Shown: one piece after another, positions 25,984 through 35,278 of the stretch
Numbering within the stretch: position 1 is the stretch's first letter
Layout: each line of letters starts with the position of its first letter
NCBI GenBank assembly: GCA_963702495.1
Contig: CAVPDA010000018.1
Location: forward strand, 558,001-622,000
Length of the DNA: 64,000 bases
DNA from: CAVPDA01 sp963702495
GTDB lineage: Bacteria > Pseudomonadota > Gammaproteobacteria > Burkholderiales > Rhodocyclaceae
Direction: 5' to 3'
Position numbers and translations under genes: made by a program
The notes under the pieces: generated by a model
The model's database searches: none
The model's input: the letters and a program-made list of their open reading frames with translations, nothing else
Told to the model about the DNA's origin: nothing

Positions 25984-26688
25984 CTATTCTCCGGACGGGC
26001 GCGCCGCTGTGTCCCGGGACGCACGCAGACTGTCCACCAGGATGTACAGGCTGATCAGCAGCACCCAGAGAGGAAAGACCAGCAGAGCCCACTCGACGTA
26101 GCGGTTGGCGAAGAGCAGGACCAATGCCGCGGCATAGCCGAGGAAGGCGATCCAGTGGGGGACGAAGCGGGTGCGCAGCGCGAGCGTGCAGGTGACGATC
26201 GTGAATACCGCCGCCATCTTGATCGCATAGACGTTCATGGCTTCGTAGGCGACGGCTCGTGCGACGGAGAACGTGACCGACCCGACCAGCCGCTCGTCGC
26301 CGACGGCATGCGCGATGAGGATGCCGCCGACGAAGGAGGCGGCGACGAACAGCATCGCCAGAAACAGGAGCCCGCTGCCCAGGAACACGGTGGCGAGGAA
26401 GCGGTCCTCCCGCGCGCCGAGGCGATCGCGCAGGACGCCCATGAACCAGAGGAAGGCAATGCCGGCAAAGGGCATCAGGTTGAGCCCCAGCCCGACGGTA
26501 CTCGATCTGGCGCGCAACCAGGCCCCGACCTCGAGGGGATCCGCCGGAACCGAATGCCGGAAGAGCAGGAAGGCCGTAATCAGGAGTACGGAAAACAGGA
26601 TCCCGGCGATCGCAGCAGCGCGGGGCGCCTTCAGGTGGTGCTCGGTCGAATCGATTCGGTCCATCGGCTCAGATCGGCCCGTCATCAA
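25984..26688 (-). CDS. Six-TM membrane protein of unknown function
   Basis: A 234-residue membrane protein I do not recognise. Hydrophobic segments: AAAIAGILFSVLLITAFLLF, LNLMPFAGIAFLWFMGVL, FLATVFLGSGLLFLAMLFVAASFVGG, a region around YEAMNVYAIKMAAVFTIVTCTLAL, WIAFLGYAAALVLLF and WALLVFPLWVLLISLYILVDSL. The loop ADPLEVGAWLRARSS follows the first segment. Start could be either of the two Mets at 26688 or MDRIDS nine codons on. It precedes the outer-membrane gene by 4 bp, so they are probably co-transcribed. Confidence 0.72.
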   Translation of the reverse strand: MMTGRSEPMDRIDSTEHHLKAPRAAAIAGILFSVLLITAFLLFRHSVPADPLEVGAWLRARSSTVGLGLNLMPFAGIAFLWFMGVLRDRLGAREDRFLATVFLGSGLLFLAMLFVAASFVGGILIAHAVGDERLVGSVTFSVARAVAYEAMNVYAIKMAAVFTIVTCTLALRTRFVPHWIAFLGYAAALVLLFANRYVEWALLVFPLWVLLISLYILVDSLRASRDTAARPSGE

Positions 26689-26734
26689 TCTGAATGCTGG
26701 CGGTGGTCATCGGCCGGCACCCACCATGCACCGA

Positions 26735-28077
26735 TCAACGCAGCAGCGCAGCCAGCGCGAGCACGTAGAGCGCGCCGACCGCGAGCTGCGCCACGGTGAT
26801 CGGCACGCCGTAACGCATGAACTGCCCGAAACTCACGCGCTCGCCCCTTCGGGCGCAGATGCCCACCGCCGCCACGTTGGCCGAGGCGCCGATCAGCGTG
26901 GCGTTGCCGCCCAGCGTGCCGCCGAACATCATGCCGACGAACACCGGCAGCGTGGCGGCGGGCCAGTCGGTGAAGCCCGCGGCCAGCGCCAGTTCGGGCA
27001 CCGCCTCGGCGGCCACCAGGTAGCCCTTGGCCATCACCACCGAGGCCGCGACCACCGGAATGTTGGCGAGCACGCTGGACAGGACGCCGATGCCCGCCAG
27101 CAGGACCAGGGCGACCAGGGTGTATTCGGCGCCGAACCAGCCGTACAGCTTGAGCGACAGGGCCTGCAGCAGGCCGGTCTTGGTGAAGCCCTGCATCAGG
27201 CACATGATCGCCGCGATGAAGACCAGCGTCTTCCAGTCCACCGCGCGCAGCACGTCGTCCACCGGTTCGACCCGTGCGCTGTAGACCGCCAACAGGCCGA
27301 GCGTGGCGCCGATGATCGCCACCGCCGGCGGCACCAGATGGACCGGCATCGCCTCGCCGAACAGGAACAGCAGCACCATCAGCGCGAGCACCCCGAGCGC
27401 CACCACGGCATAGACCGGCTTGCGCAGCTTCGGCGGGGCGGCCGGGGCGGGCAGGCTGCGGCGCGTCTTCCACACCTCGGGCATCAGCCACGGCAGCAGC
27501 GGCACGATCACCAGCACCGAGAGCAGGCCGCCCAGGCTGACCTGCTGCAGGTACTGGCCGAAGCTCATGCCGATGGCGCTGCCGACGATGAAGGTCGCCG
27601 GATCGCCGACCAGGGTCAGCAGGCCGGCGGCGTTGCTGACGATGGCCGTGAGGATCATCGGCGGCACGAAATCCACCTCCAGCGCCTGCGCCACGCGGAT
27701 GATGACCGGCGCCAGCAGGATCACGGTCGTCGCATTCGGCAGCACCGCGCACACCACCGCCACCATCGCGACCAGGATCAGCAGGAAGCGCCGCCCGCTG
27801 CCCGCCGTGGCGCGCAGCAGCGGCCCGCCGACGCGCTCGAAGATGCCGGTCGTCTCGAGCACGCGCGCCACGACCATGCCGCCGAACAGCAGCGACAGCG
27901 TGCCGCCGGCCGACTGGGCGGTGGCCAGGAAGTCCTTGTCGTCCAGGATGCCGACGGCGATCATCAGCGCAGACGCCGAGCAGCGTCGCCACCGCCATGT
28001 CGATGACATCGAAGGCGATGACCAGCGATGACCGCGGCGAAGATGCCGATGGTGAGGTAGATCTGCAGGTCGCTCAT
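26735..28077 (-). pseudogene. SLC13/ArsB-NhaD superfamily permease, two frameshifts near the 5' end
   Basis: An ion-transporter-superfamily permease. About 420 residues are in one frame and contain the family repeats VVARVLETTGIFERVGG, LILVAMVAVVCAVLPNATTVILLAP, AIVSNAAGLLTLVGDPATFIVGSA and the mirrored VVAASVVMAKGYL ... FGGTLGGNATLIGASANVAAVGI. Ten or more TM helices. The true 5' end is ATG 28077 (MSDLQIYLTIGIFAAVI). The frame then needs one base removed at about 28019-28030 and another at about 27966-27976 to give a 446-residue protein. Substrate may be a divalent anion, citrate, arsenite or Na+. Frameshifts are probably sequencing insertions. Confidence 0.82.
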
Positions 28078-28093
28078 TATTCTCGATGCGCCC

Positions 28094-29115
28094 TCAGCGC
28101 AGCGGCGGCGCGTACATCAGCCCGCCCTCGGTCCACAGGCGGTTCAGGCCGCGCTCCATCTTCAGCGGGCTGTCGCGGCCGAGGTTGCGCTCGAACATCT
28201 CGCCGTAGTTGCCCACCGCCGCGATGGCGCGCACCGCCCAGTCGTCGCGCACGCCGAGCGCCTTGCCGTAGCCGCCCTCGGCGCCGGTGAGGCGGCGCAG
28301 GCCCGGATCGCGCGTCTGCCTGACCGTCTGCTCGACGTTGGCGCGGGTGATGCCGTGCTCCTCGGCGGCGATCTGCGCGTAGAGCACCCAGCGCACCAGC
28401 AGGAACCACTCCTCGTCGCCGCCGAGCACCGCCGGCGCCAGCGGCTCCTTGGAGATGCGCTCGGGCAGGATGACCCAGCCCTGCGGGCCGCCGGGCGCGC
28501 GCAGCCGCGCCGCGGCCAGTTGCGAGGCATCCGAGGTGTAGGCGCGGCACTTGCCGGCGAACAACGCATCGGCGGCGTCGGCGGCCGAATCGACCACCAG
28601 CAGCGTCCGCGCGCAGATTGCGCGCGACGAACCAGTCGGTCCCGGAGGTTCTGCTCGTGGGTCGTGCCCTTCTCGACGCAGATCTTCGCGCCCGCCAGGT
28701 CGGCGGGCTTCCTGGCGGCCGAGGAGGCCGGCACCATGAATCCCTGGCCGTCGTGGAAGAGCACCGCCGGGAAGCGCGCCCGGAGCAGCACCTCGCGCGG
28801 GAAGGTCCAGGTGGTGTTGCGCACCAGCAGGTCGATCGTGCGGGCCTGCAGGGCGGGAAACCGGGCCGAGGCCTTGAGCGGAACGAACCTGACCTTTTCC
28901 GGGTCGCCCAGGGCGGCGGCCGCCACGGCGCGGCAAAAATCCGCGTCGAACCCGTGCCAGCGCCCGGCGGCGTCCTTCTCCGAAAACCCGGCGATGCCCT
29001 CGCTCACCCCGCAGCGCAGGTAAGCGCGCGACTTCACGCCGTCCAGCGTCTCCCCGGCGTGCGCGGCGAAGGCCATTCCGAGCGCCAGCAGAACCGCCGC
29101 GAGCCGACCCGGCAT
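28094..29115 (-). pseudogene. Amino-acid ABC transporter substrate-binding protein (AapJ-like), two frameshifts
   Basis: A periplasmic binding protein related to AapJ/BztA. ATG 29115 gives signal peptide MPGRLAAVLLALGMAFAAHA. The mature part begins GETLDGVKSRAYLRCGVSEGIAGFS and continues FDADFCRAVAAAALGDPEKVRFVPL, then DLLVRNTTWTFPRE. The second half, in another frame, has CRAYTSDASQLAAARL and ITRANVEQTVRQ ... LGVRDDWAVRAIAAVGNYGEMFERNLG. Dropping single bases near 28637-28646 and 28607-28612 rejoins them into 339 residues, the normal AapJ length. No permease or ATPase genes are next to it. A general L-amino-acid-binding role is likely. Confidence 0.82.
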
Positions 29116-29187
29116 TCGAGCGCAACCGGCGCTTCCCGCGGGCAAACGGGGGGCGGTCTGCTGCCGGCAACCACGGCGCGCGCGCCT

Positions 29188-30589
29188 TTAAGCGCCGAAG
29201 CCGCCGCCCAGCGCCAGATAGGCATTCACGCGCTGCACCCGCTGCTCGCTGCGCACGCGCAGCAGAGACATCTGGCTGGCATACAACGCGAGATTCTGCT
29301 GGGTCACCGCCCGCATGTCGCTGGAGCCGACCTTGTAGCGCGTCTCCTCCAGCGTCAGCGCACGCTGGTTTTCCGCCGTCGCCCGCTCCAGGATCGCCTG
29401 GCGTTCGCGTGCGTTGAACTCCGAGGAGAGCGCGTTCTCGACCTCGTTGAAGGCGCGCAGTCCGACCTGGGCATAGGCCGCCACCGCTTCCTTCTGCTGC
29501 GCGGTGCGCAGTTCGACCTGGGCCTGCAATGCGCCGCCCTGGAAGATCGGCATCAGCAGCCCGGCGCCAAAGCCCCAGGCCGGATTGTCGCGATTCTGCA
29601 GTACCACCATGTCACTGGAGATGCTGTTCACGCCGGCGGTGAGACTGATCCGCGGCAGGCGCGCCGCCTTGGCCTCGCCGACCAGGTCGAAGGCGGCGGC
29701 GACCCGGCGCTCCGCCGCCACCACGTCGGGGCGGCGCTCCAGCAGTTCCGAGGGAAGCCCGGCGGGCACCGGCCCCGGCATCGCCGGAAACTCTGCGGCC
29801 ACCTCGATCTCGGCCGCCGGATAGCGGCCCAGCAGCACTTCCAGCGCCCGCAGCGCCTGGGCATAGGCCAGGTCGATCTGCGCCTTCGAGTCGCGCAGCG
29901 TCTCCAGGCTGGCCCGCGCCTGCACGGCTTCGCTCTCGTCGGCGATGCCGACCTGCAGACGCTGCTCTGCCATCTTCACCAGCCGCTCCGCCGCCGCCAC
30001 GCTCTCCGCGGCGAGCTTGCCCTGCTGGCGCGCCTCGATGGCGAGCAGCCAGGACTTGGTCACCAGCGCGGCGAGCGACTGGCGGGCGTACTCCGTGTCC
30101 GCCTGGGCGGAGGCGTACTGGTCCTCGGCCGCGCGCACGCCGTAGCGCACCCGGCCCCAGACGTCGAGTTCCCAGGAGGCATTGACGAACCATCCGGTGA
30201 GCGGGTCGGAACCGCCACCGCCATCCCTGGGAGCTTCGGGCAGCGAGGTTCACCGCCGGGTAGATCTGACCGCCGGCCACGCGCACCGTGGCCGCCGCCT
30301 GTTCGACCCGCGCCGCCGCCACCGCCAAGTCGGCGTTGTACTGCAGCGCCTCGTCGATCAGCTTCGGCAACTGCGGATCGCCGAAGCTCGCCACCCAGCC
30401 GGGCTGCACGGCGCCGGCCGCCGCGCTTGAGGCCTTCCAGGCCGGCGGCGCCTTCAGGTTGGGCAGCGCCGCGGAGCGCAGCTCGGCGGCACCCGGCGGC
30501 GTCTTCAGGGCGCAGCCGCCGAGCGCGAGCGCGGCGGCCAGCGCTGCCGTCAGCGCCGCGCCTCGATCGTGAAATGTCGGCGCGTTCAT
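29188..30589 (-). pseudogene. RND/MFP-type outer membrane efflux lipoprotein (NodT/OprM-like), one frameshift
   Basis: A TolC-superfamily outer membrane channel of the NodT family. MNAPTFHDRGAALTAALAAA then LALGGCAL is a lipoprotein signal with lipobox Cys. PPAWKAS, WVASFGDPQLPKLIDEALQYNADLAVAAARVEQAAA and the long helical hairpins follow (LRDSKAQIDLAYAQALRALEVLLGRYP; ERRPDVVAAERRVAAAFDLVGEAKAARLP). Removing one C from the CCC complementary to 30238-30240 joins the frames, giving 466 residues. Its ATG shares one base with the HlyD stop. It completes an export system with the HlyD adaptor and DUF3302 protein upstream. Confidence 0.85.
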
Positions 30590-31810
30590 CAGTGCAGCTT
30601 CAGCACGAGGTAATCGGTGATCGTGCCGATGCGCAGGATCACCATGCGCAGGATGTGGATCGCCGCCGCGTGCTCGGTGTAGATCGCGCCGGCGCCGGCC
30701 GCGCCGGCCGGCAGGAACAGCTCGCGGTCGCGCTCGGCGACCTCGAACTTGACCGGGAAGCGGCCCGGCACCTGCGGATAGATGCCGGTCTGCGGCAGCA
30801 TGCCCGACTGCGCCACCTGGCCCTGGCCCTGCGCCCAGACGATGGAGTCCACGGTCGCCTTGATGACGCGGCCGGGATAGTTCTTGAGGGTGAACTCGGC
30901 ATGGTTGCCGGGTTCCACCAAGCGGCAGCTCGTTCTGCGCATACAGCGCAATGATCTGGTACTCCTCCTCGACGAAGCTCATCGCCGGGGCGACCGGAAA
31001 TGCGGTGACGTAGGATCCCGGCCGCAACTGCACGTTGATCGCGTAGCCGCTGGTCGGTGCATAGACCGCCGTCTGGTCGAGGTTCCACTGCGCGTTGGCG
31101 AGGTCGGCGCGGCTCTGGTCAACCTGCGCCTTGGCGGTCGCCAGTTGCGCCCGCGCCGCCGCGACCGACGCCTGTTCGCCGTTGACCTGTCCCGACAGCT
31201 TCTGCGTTACCTGTGCCTCATTGGCCGTGGTCGTCGCCAACTGGCCTTCAAGTTCCGTGACGTTGGCCTCGGCCTGCTCCAGCGCGAAGCGATCGCCGGC
31301 GCCGGTGGCCACCAGTTCCTTGTTCTGGCGGACCCGCAGGCGCGCCAGTTCGAGTTTCGGCCGCAATGCGGCGACCTGCCCGCTGGCGGATTTCAACTGT
31401 TCCTTCAACTGCCGCGCGCCGGCGGAAGCGTCCACCAGGCCGGCGCTGGCCTGCGCGAGCTTCGCCTCGTCGGCCGCGAGCTTCGCCTTGGCGACGTTGT
31501 AGTCGTTCTGATATTGAGTCGGGTCGATGCGGAACAGCAGCTCGCCCTTCTTGACCAGCCGGTTCGGCTCGACCGGTACTTCGATCACCCGCCCCCGCAC
31601 CTGCGGGATCACCTGCACCACGTACTTGATGACGCGGACGTCGGCCGTCGACGGCGCGACCACGTTGAGCGTCAGGACCAGCGCGGTCAGGGCGACGATC
31701 GGGATGATGACGACGGTGACCTGCGAGGTGGTGTTCCACGGCAGCCACTTGAACTTGATGAAGATCAGCCAGACGAAGAACGAGTAGATGCCGAGTAATA
31801 GTGCTTCCAT
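30589..31810 (-). pseudogene. HlyD family membrane fusion protein (YiaV/EmrA-like), one frameshift
   Basis: A periplasmic adaptor protein with an N-terminal hydrophobic region (LLLGIYSFFVWLIFIKF and VTVVIIPIVALTALVLTLNVV). A biotinyl-lipoyl half-motif follows (VIPQVRGRVIEVPVEPNRLVKKGELLFRIDP), then a long coiled-coil hairpin (about residues 90-235) and the second lipoyl half WNLDQTAVYAPTSGYAINVQLRPGSYV. The C-terminal part (VEPGNHAEFTLKNYPGRVIKATVDSIV) is in another frame; dropping one base at 30924-30925 restores 406 residues. The start shares a base with the stop of DUF3302. The gene order DUF3302-HlyD matches E. coli yiaW-yiaV. Exported substrate unknown. Confidence 0.85.
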
Positions 31811-32406
31811 CAGGCGCTCCCTTCCTTCACCCCGGCCGGGGCGAGACCCGCCTGCGCCGCCGCAGTACCGCCAGGCGCCGGCCGCGCCGTATCCAGGTTT
31901 CTGCGCAAATTCTTCAGTTCCGCGGAAAGCGACCCCTTGTCCCCCATCACGTCGAGTTCTTCGCGCAGGTGGTCGAGTTCGAACTGGTCAAGTTCCCCGG
32001 CCATCGCCTTCTCGCCCATGTGATGGAAGTAGTCGTCGTGCTTCTCGGTGCCGTAAGCCAACCGGTAGCCGACCGGCTTCACGTACGCCCACAACCAGGC
32101 GATCGGCCAGAGCAGGCCGCCAAACACCAGGGAGAGCAGGCACAGCGTCTTGATCGCATCCGTCTGCGGGTGGTGGCGCTTGTGCGCGATCTTCTCCGGC
32201 AACACGTGCACCAGCCAGAACAGCACGATGCCGCCGATCGGGACGAAAATGATGACGAACCAGGCGAGGCCCATCGCCGCCGTGTCCATCAACTCGGGCG
32301 GGAGGAACGATGCGTGTGCGGCCGCCGGCAGGAATGCCAAGGCCAGGAAGACGGCAGCGCTCAAGGCTGCCGGTGGCGCCGCGTGCAACGCGGTTCGCTG
32401 TCCCAT
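31810..32406 (-). CDS. DUF3302 inner membrane protein (YiaW-like)
   Basis: A 198-residue membrane protein. An Ala-rich leader (LSAAVFLALAFLPAAAHASF) precedes two TM segments, AAMGLAWFVIIFVPIGGIVLFWLVHVL and LCLLSLVFGGLLWPIAWLWAYVKPVGY, with the conserved VLPEKIAHKRHHPQTDAIK cytoplasmic loop between them. This is the DUF3302/YiaW pattern. ATG 32406 is preceded by GGAGGAGAA; the frame extends upstream without such a site. It is followed, with one shared base, by the HlyD adaptor, as yiaW is by yiaV in E. coli. The C-terminal tail (about 60 residues) is hydrophilic and longer than in YiaW. Confidence 0.88.
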   Translation of the reverse strand: MGQRTALHAAPPAALSAAVFLALAFLPAAAHASFLPPELMDTAAMGLAWFVIIFVPIGGIVLFWLVHVLPEKIAHKRHHPQTDAIKTLCLLSLVFGGLLWPIAWLWAYVKPVGYRLAYGTEKHDDYFHHMGEKAMAGELDQFELDHLREELDVMGDKGSLSAELKNLRRNLDTARPAPGGTAAAQAGLAPAGVKEGSA

Positions 32407-32499
32407 TTCTCCTCCACATGAAAGCAAGCGGCGTTGGATGCTTGCGCGCCGCGATTGTATAGCAAGAGCAATTGCGCCACTCCGCTCGCATCGCGACCG

Positions 32500-33044
32500 T
32501 CAGGTCGCAGGCGGAAGCAGCGCCAGCGTAACGTGCATCACGCCGCCATCGCGTCGCTGCTGCATCGGAAGTCCGCTGCGGGCGAAGACGGAAAGCATCG
32601 CCCTGTTCTCCGCGAGCACCTCGGCTTCCAGGGCGGCGATGCCCTGGCCCCGGGCGATATCGCCAGGTGGGCGAGCAGACGGCCGGCGATGCCCAGGCCG
32701 TGGTAGTCCTCCTCCACCATGAATGCCACCTCGGCGCTGCGCTCGGTGCCGGGCGGACCCGAGGCCACATAGCGTCCAGAGCCGATGATGACCTCGTCGT
32801 CGCCGCTGCCGACGGTCACCACCAGGGCCGCCTCCCGCTGCGGATCGACTCGCATCGTCCGGTCGAGCGCGGGCTCGGTGAGCTCGGTGCGGTAGGAGAA
32901 GAACCGGGTATAGATCGACTCGCGGTCGAGCTGCCGGAACGCCGCGACGATCCGCTCCCGGTCATCCGGGCGGAGCGCCCGGATCGTCACGGTCAGCCCG
33001 TTGCGAAGCGTTTCGGCGCAGGAGAAACTGAGAGGGTCGGTCAT
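32500..33044 (-). pseudogene. GNAT family N-acetyltransferase, one frameshift
   Basis: An acetyltransferase resembling the GNAT module of protein acetyltransferases: LTVTIRALRPDDRERIVAAFRQLDRESIYTRFFSYRTEL, AEVAFMVEEDYHGLGIAGRLLAHLA (acetyl-CoA loop), then in the next frame DIARGQGIAALEAEVLAENRAMLSVFARSGLPMQQRRDGGVMHVTLAL. A one-base loss at about 32658-32664 separates the halves; repairing it gives 181 residues. Unlike most frameshifts nearby, this one is a deletion. The ATG is 75 bp from the end of the second PPK2 gene, and both are on the minus strand. Substrate unknown. Confidence 0.75.
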
Positions 33045-33119
33045 TCCTTCACCTCGGGCGCGGCGTGAGAACAGGTGGCGGGGCGACGATCCCGGCCAAG
33101 GGGCGCGCCCCGACGGTGC

Positions 33120-33993
33120 TCAATATGCCTCGGGAATGAACTTGAACGGATAGTCCGTCTCCCGGTAGTCGCCCGGCTTCTGGCGCTTCGGCAGCTTCAC
33201 CTTCTCGCGCGGCGCGCTCTCGTAGGGAATCTTGCCGAGCAGGTGGGTGATCATGTTCAGCCGCGCGCGCCTCTTGTCGTCGGAGCGCACGACGTACCAG
33301 GGAGCCCACGAGCTGTCGGTGGCCTGGAACATGGCGTCGCGGGCGCGGGAATAGTCGAACCAGCGGCTGTAGGACTTGAGATCCATGGGGGTGAGCTTCC
33401 AGATCTTGCGCCCGTCGGTGATGCGCGCCTCGAGCCGGCGCGTCTGCTCCTCGGGGCTGACTTCGAGCCAGTACTTGAGCAGGATGATGCCGGAGTCGAC
33501 CATCGCCCGCTCGACCAGCGGCGTCCCCACGAGGAAGTGCTCGGCCTGGTCTTCCGTGCAGAATCCCATGACCCGCTCCACGCCGGCGCGGTTATACCAA
33601 CTGCGGTCGAAGATGACGACCTCGCCCGCGGCCGGGTAGTGGGGCACGTAGCGCTGCAGGTACATCTGCGACTTCTCGCGCTCGGTCGGCGCCGGCAGCG
33701 CCACCACGCGGAACACGCGGGGGCTGACGCGCTCGGTGATGGCCTTGATGGTGCCGCCCTTGCCGGCGCCGTCGCGGCCTTCGAAGACGATGCAGACCTT
33801 CAGTCCGGCGTGCTGCACCCACTCCTGCAGCCGCACGAGTTCGACGTGCAGGCCCTTCAGGACCTTGTCGTACTCCTTGGTCAACAGTTTTTCGCTCTTG
33901 CGCGGAAGCGGATTGCTGCTCCGGCGTTTCCGTTTCCCGGTTGCGTTCCCGGCCACCCTTCTCCGACTTCGATCCCTTCCTGTCTCTTGCCAT
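33120..33993 (-). pseudogene. ppk2: Polyphosphate kinase 2 (class I-like), frameshift near the 5' end
   Basis: A polyP:ADP phosphotransferase. Motifs: VELVRLQEWVQHAGLKVCIVFEGRDGAGKGGTIKAIT (Walker A G-R-D-G-A-G-K-G-G), FRVVALPAPTEREKSQMYLQRYVPHYPAAGEVVIFDRSWYNRAGVERVMGFC (Walker B D-R-S-W-Y-N-R), and WYVVRSDDKRRARLNMITHLL. The 278-residue part from GTG 33956 is complete for the catalytic domain. A better start is ATG 33993 with AGGAG 10 bp upstream; removing one base at 33956-33958 then gives 290 residues with a Lys-rich leader. GRDGAGKGG and DRSWYNR mark class I, distinct from the PPK2 at 24112. Confidence 0.88.
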
Positions 33994-34648
33994 CGCGTTC
34001 CGCTCCTGTGGTTCGTTGCCGCTTCTCACCGCACTGTCACCAGCGTCCAGCCCTTTCCGGGATCGAATCGCCGCAACATTGCGGCGGGCGCCCGCGTCTC
34101 CCGTCGCGGATCCGATTGGTAGATCCTGCCGTGCTGATCTAGGATACGTGTGATTATGCCCCACTTCGCCGGGTAGGCCACTGCGGCGAGGCTGCCAGTA
34201 CCGCGGGATCGGCGGTCGCCCTCCGCGGCCAGCCCCGGATCGCCGCGGACGACGCGACGCATGGCATCCAATGGCGACCGCTCGATTATCTGCGCAGGGG
34301 ACACGAGGCGGACAAGTCCGTGCTGGTCGGCCGGGCAGGGAAGGCGGCCAGCGAGCGCAGGCACGGCCAGCGCGCCTTGCACTGGATCGTGTGCTGTGGA
34401 TGCAGGCACCATACCGCCGGTCCGACTCGGCGCCGATGCCATGCCAGAACGGACCGTCATACGATCGCCACGGGCGTCCGACGTCTGCGCCGATCGCAGT
34501 TCGAGCCGGATGCGCTGATGTCGGGGTGTAGCCGCCCTACGGGCGAGCATGCAGAGGAACCCGCACGTCCGCCGCTGCCGCCGCGGCTGGCGGGGAGGAA
34601 CTGCTCCATTGATGCAAGTCTCGCAGGCATCGTGAAAGGATCGAAAGC
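33994..34648. other. 655-bp stretch without a convincing gene
   Basis: No family is recognised on either strand. On the minus strand a short frame ending at 34026 closes with a protein-like tail (KWGIITRILDQHG, then RRFDPGKGWTLVTVR) and could begin at ATG 34262, giving 78 residues, but it has no ribosome binding site and its upstream part looks random. The right end holds the promoter region of the potassium channel gene. Nothing else was seen. Confidence 0.4.
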
Positions 34649-34975
34649 ATGGCCAATTCAATGAGGCGCCGCTTTCGGCGCGAGCTGTGGACCGGAATCA
34701 AGGTCGTGTGGCCGATCCTTTCCTTCCTCCTCGGCCTGATGGCTGCCCTGGGCATCGCCGTCGCGCTCCTTGAAGGCTGGCCGCTCGCAGATGGTCTTTA
34801 CTTCGCCTTCGTTTCCGGACTCACCATCGGTTACGGCGACCTCGTCGCGAAGGCTCCGCTGGCGCGGATGCTCGCCGTGTCGATCGGTCTCACCGGAATC
34901 CTGTTCGCAGCACTGATCGCCGCGCTCGGCGTGCAGGCGTTGCAGGCGGCGGTGCAGCGCAGCGACGATCCGTGA
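34649..34975 (+). CDS. Two-TM potassium channel family protein
   Basis: A 108-residue ion channel subunit. Two hydrophobic helices, KVVWPILSFLLGLMAALGIAVALLE (about 18-42) and LAVSIGLTGILFAALIAALGVQALQ (about 76-100), flank a pore loop with selectivity filter SGLTIGYGDLVAKAP (T-I-G-Y-G-D, about 58-63). It is the minimal KcsA-like pore without a cytoplasmic RCK domain, and would assemble as a tetramer. ATG 34649 has AAAGGATCG upstream. It stands alone. Gating signal not predictable. Confidence 0.9.
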   Translation: MANSMRRRFRRELWTGIKVVWPILSFLLGLMAALGIAVALLEGWPLADGLYFAFVSGLTIGYGDLVAKAPLARMLAVSIGLTGILFAALIAALGVQALQAAVQRSDDP

Positions 34976-35278
34976 CCACATCGGCCGATCGCGCGGACGA
35001 CCGCGCCGGTGCTGCCCCGCACATGCAATGCGTAGGGCGGGCCGCGCCCGCCGTTCGGCGAGTGGCGCGCCCGACGGCCGCCGCCCATGCCGAGGCAATG
35101 ACCGTCGTAGTGGCAGGGTGCGCCGCGCGCACCATTTCGGCGGCAACGGGGCGGTGCGCACGGAGTACCCGGGATCGGCTGGCGCGCTTGCCGGGCCGGT
35201 TTTCATAGTCATTGCCCGACTGCCGCTGCGGTGATACGTTGTCGCGCGCAACGACTCATTGAACAAGGGGCATCTGAA
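34976..35278. repeat. Extragenic GTAGGG repeat region upstream of the Pta-like gene
   Basis: This 303-bp gap contains a GTAGGGCGGGCC arm at 35032-35052 and a related AGGGTGCGCCGCGCGCACC element about 75 bp later, both of the palindrome family seen at 15.2, 50.6 and 56.0 kb. The arms are imperfectly paired here. The remaining sequence up to the AAGGGG ribosome binding site at about 35263 probably carries the promoter of the downstream gene. No coding potential was recognised. Confidence 0.6.

Noticed and set aside
28618..30954. A 778-codon open frame on the plus strand
   Set aside because: It is antisense to the binding-protein, NodT and HlyD genes, which show clear family motifs; the composition is typical of shadow frames.
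34026..34661. A 211-codon open frame on the minus strand
   Set aside because: Only the last 50 codons look protein-like, there is no ribosome binding site, and no family is recognised; mentioned only as part of the gap at 33994-34648.
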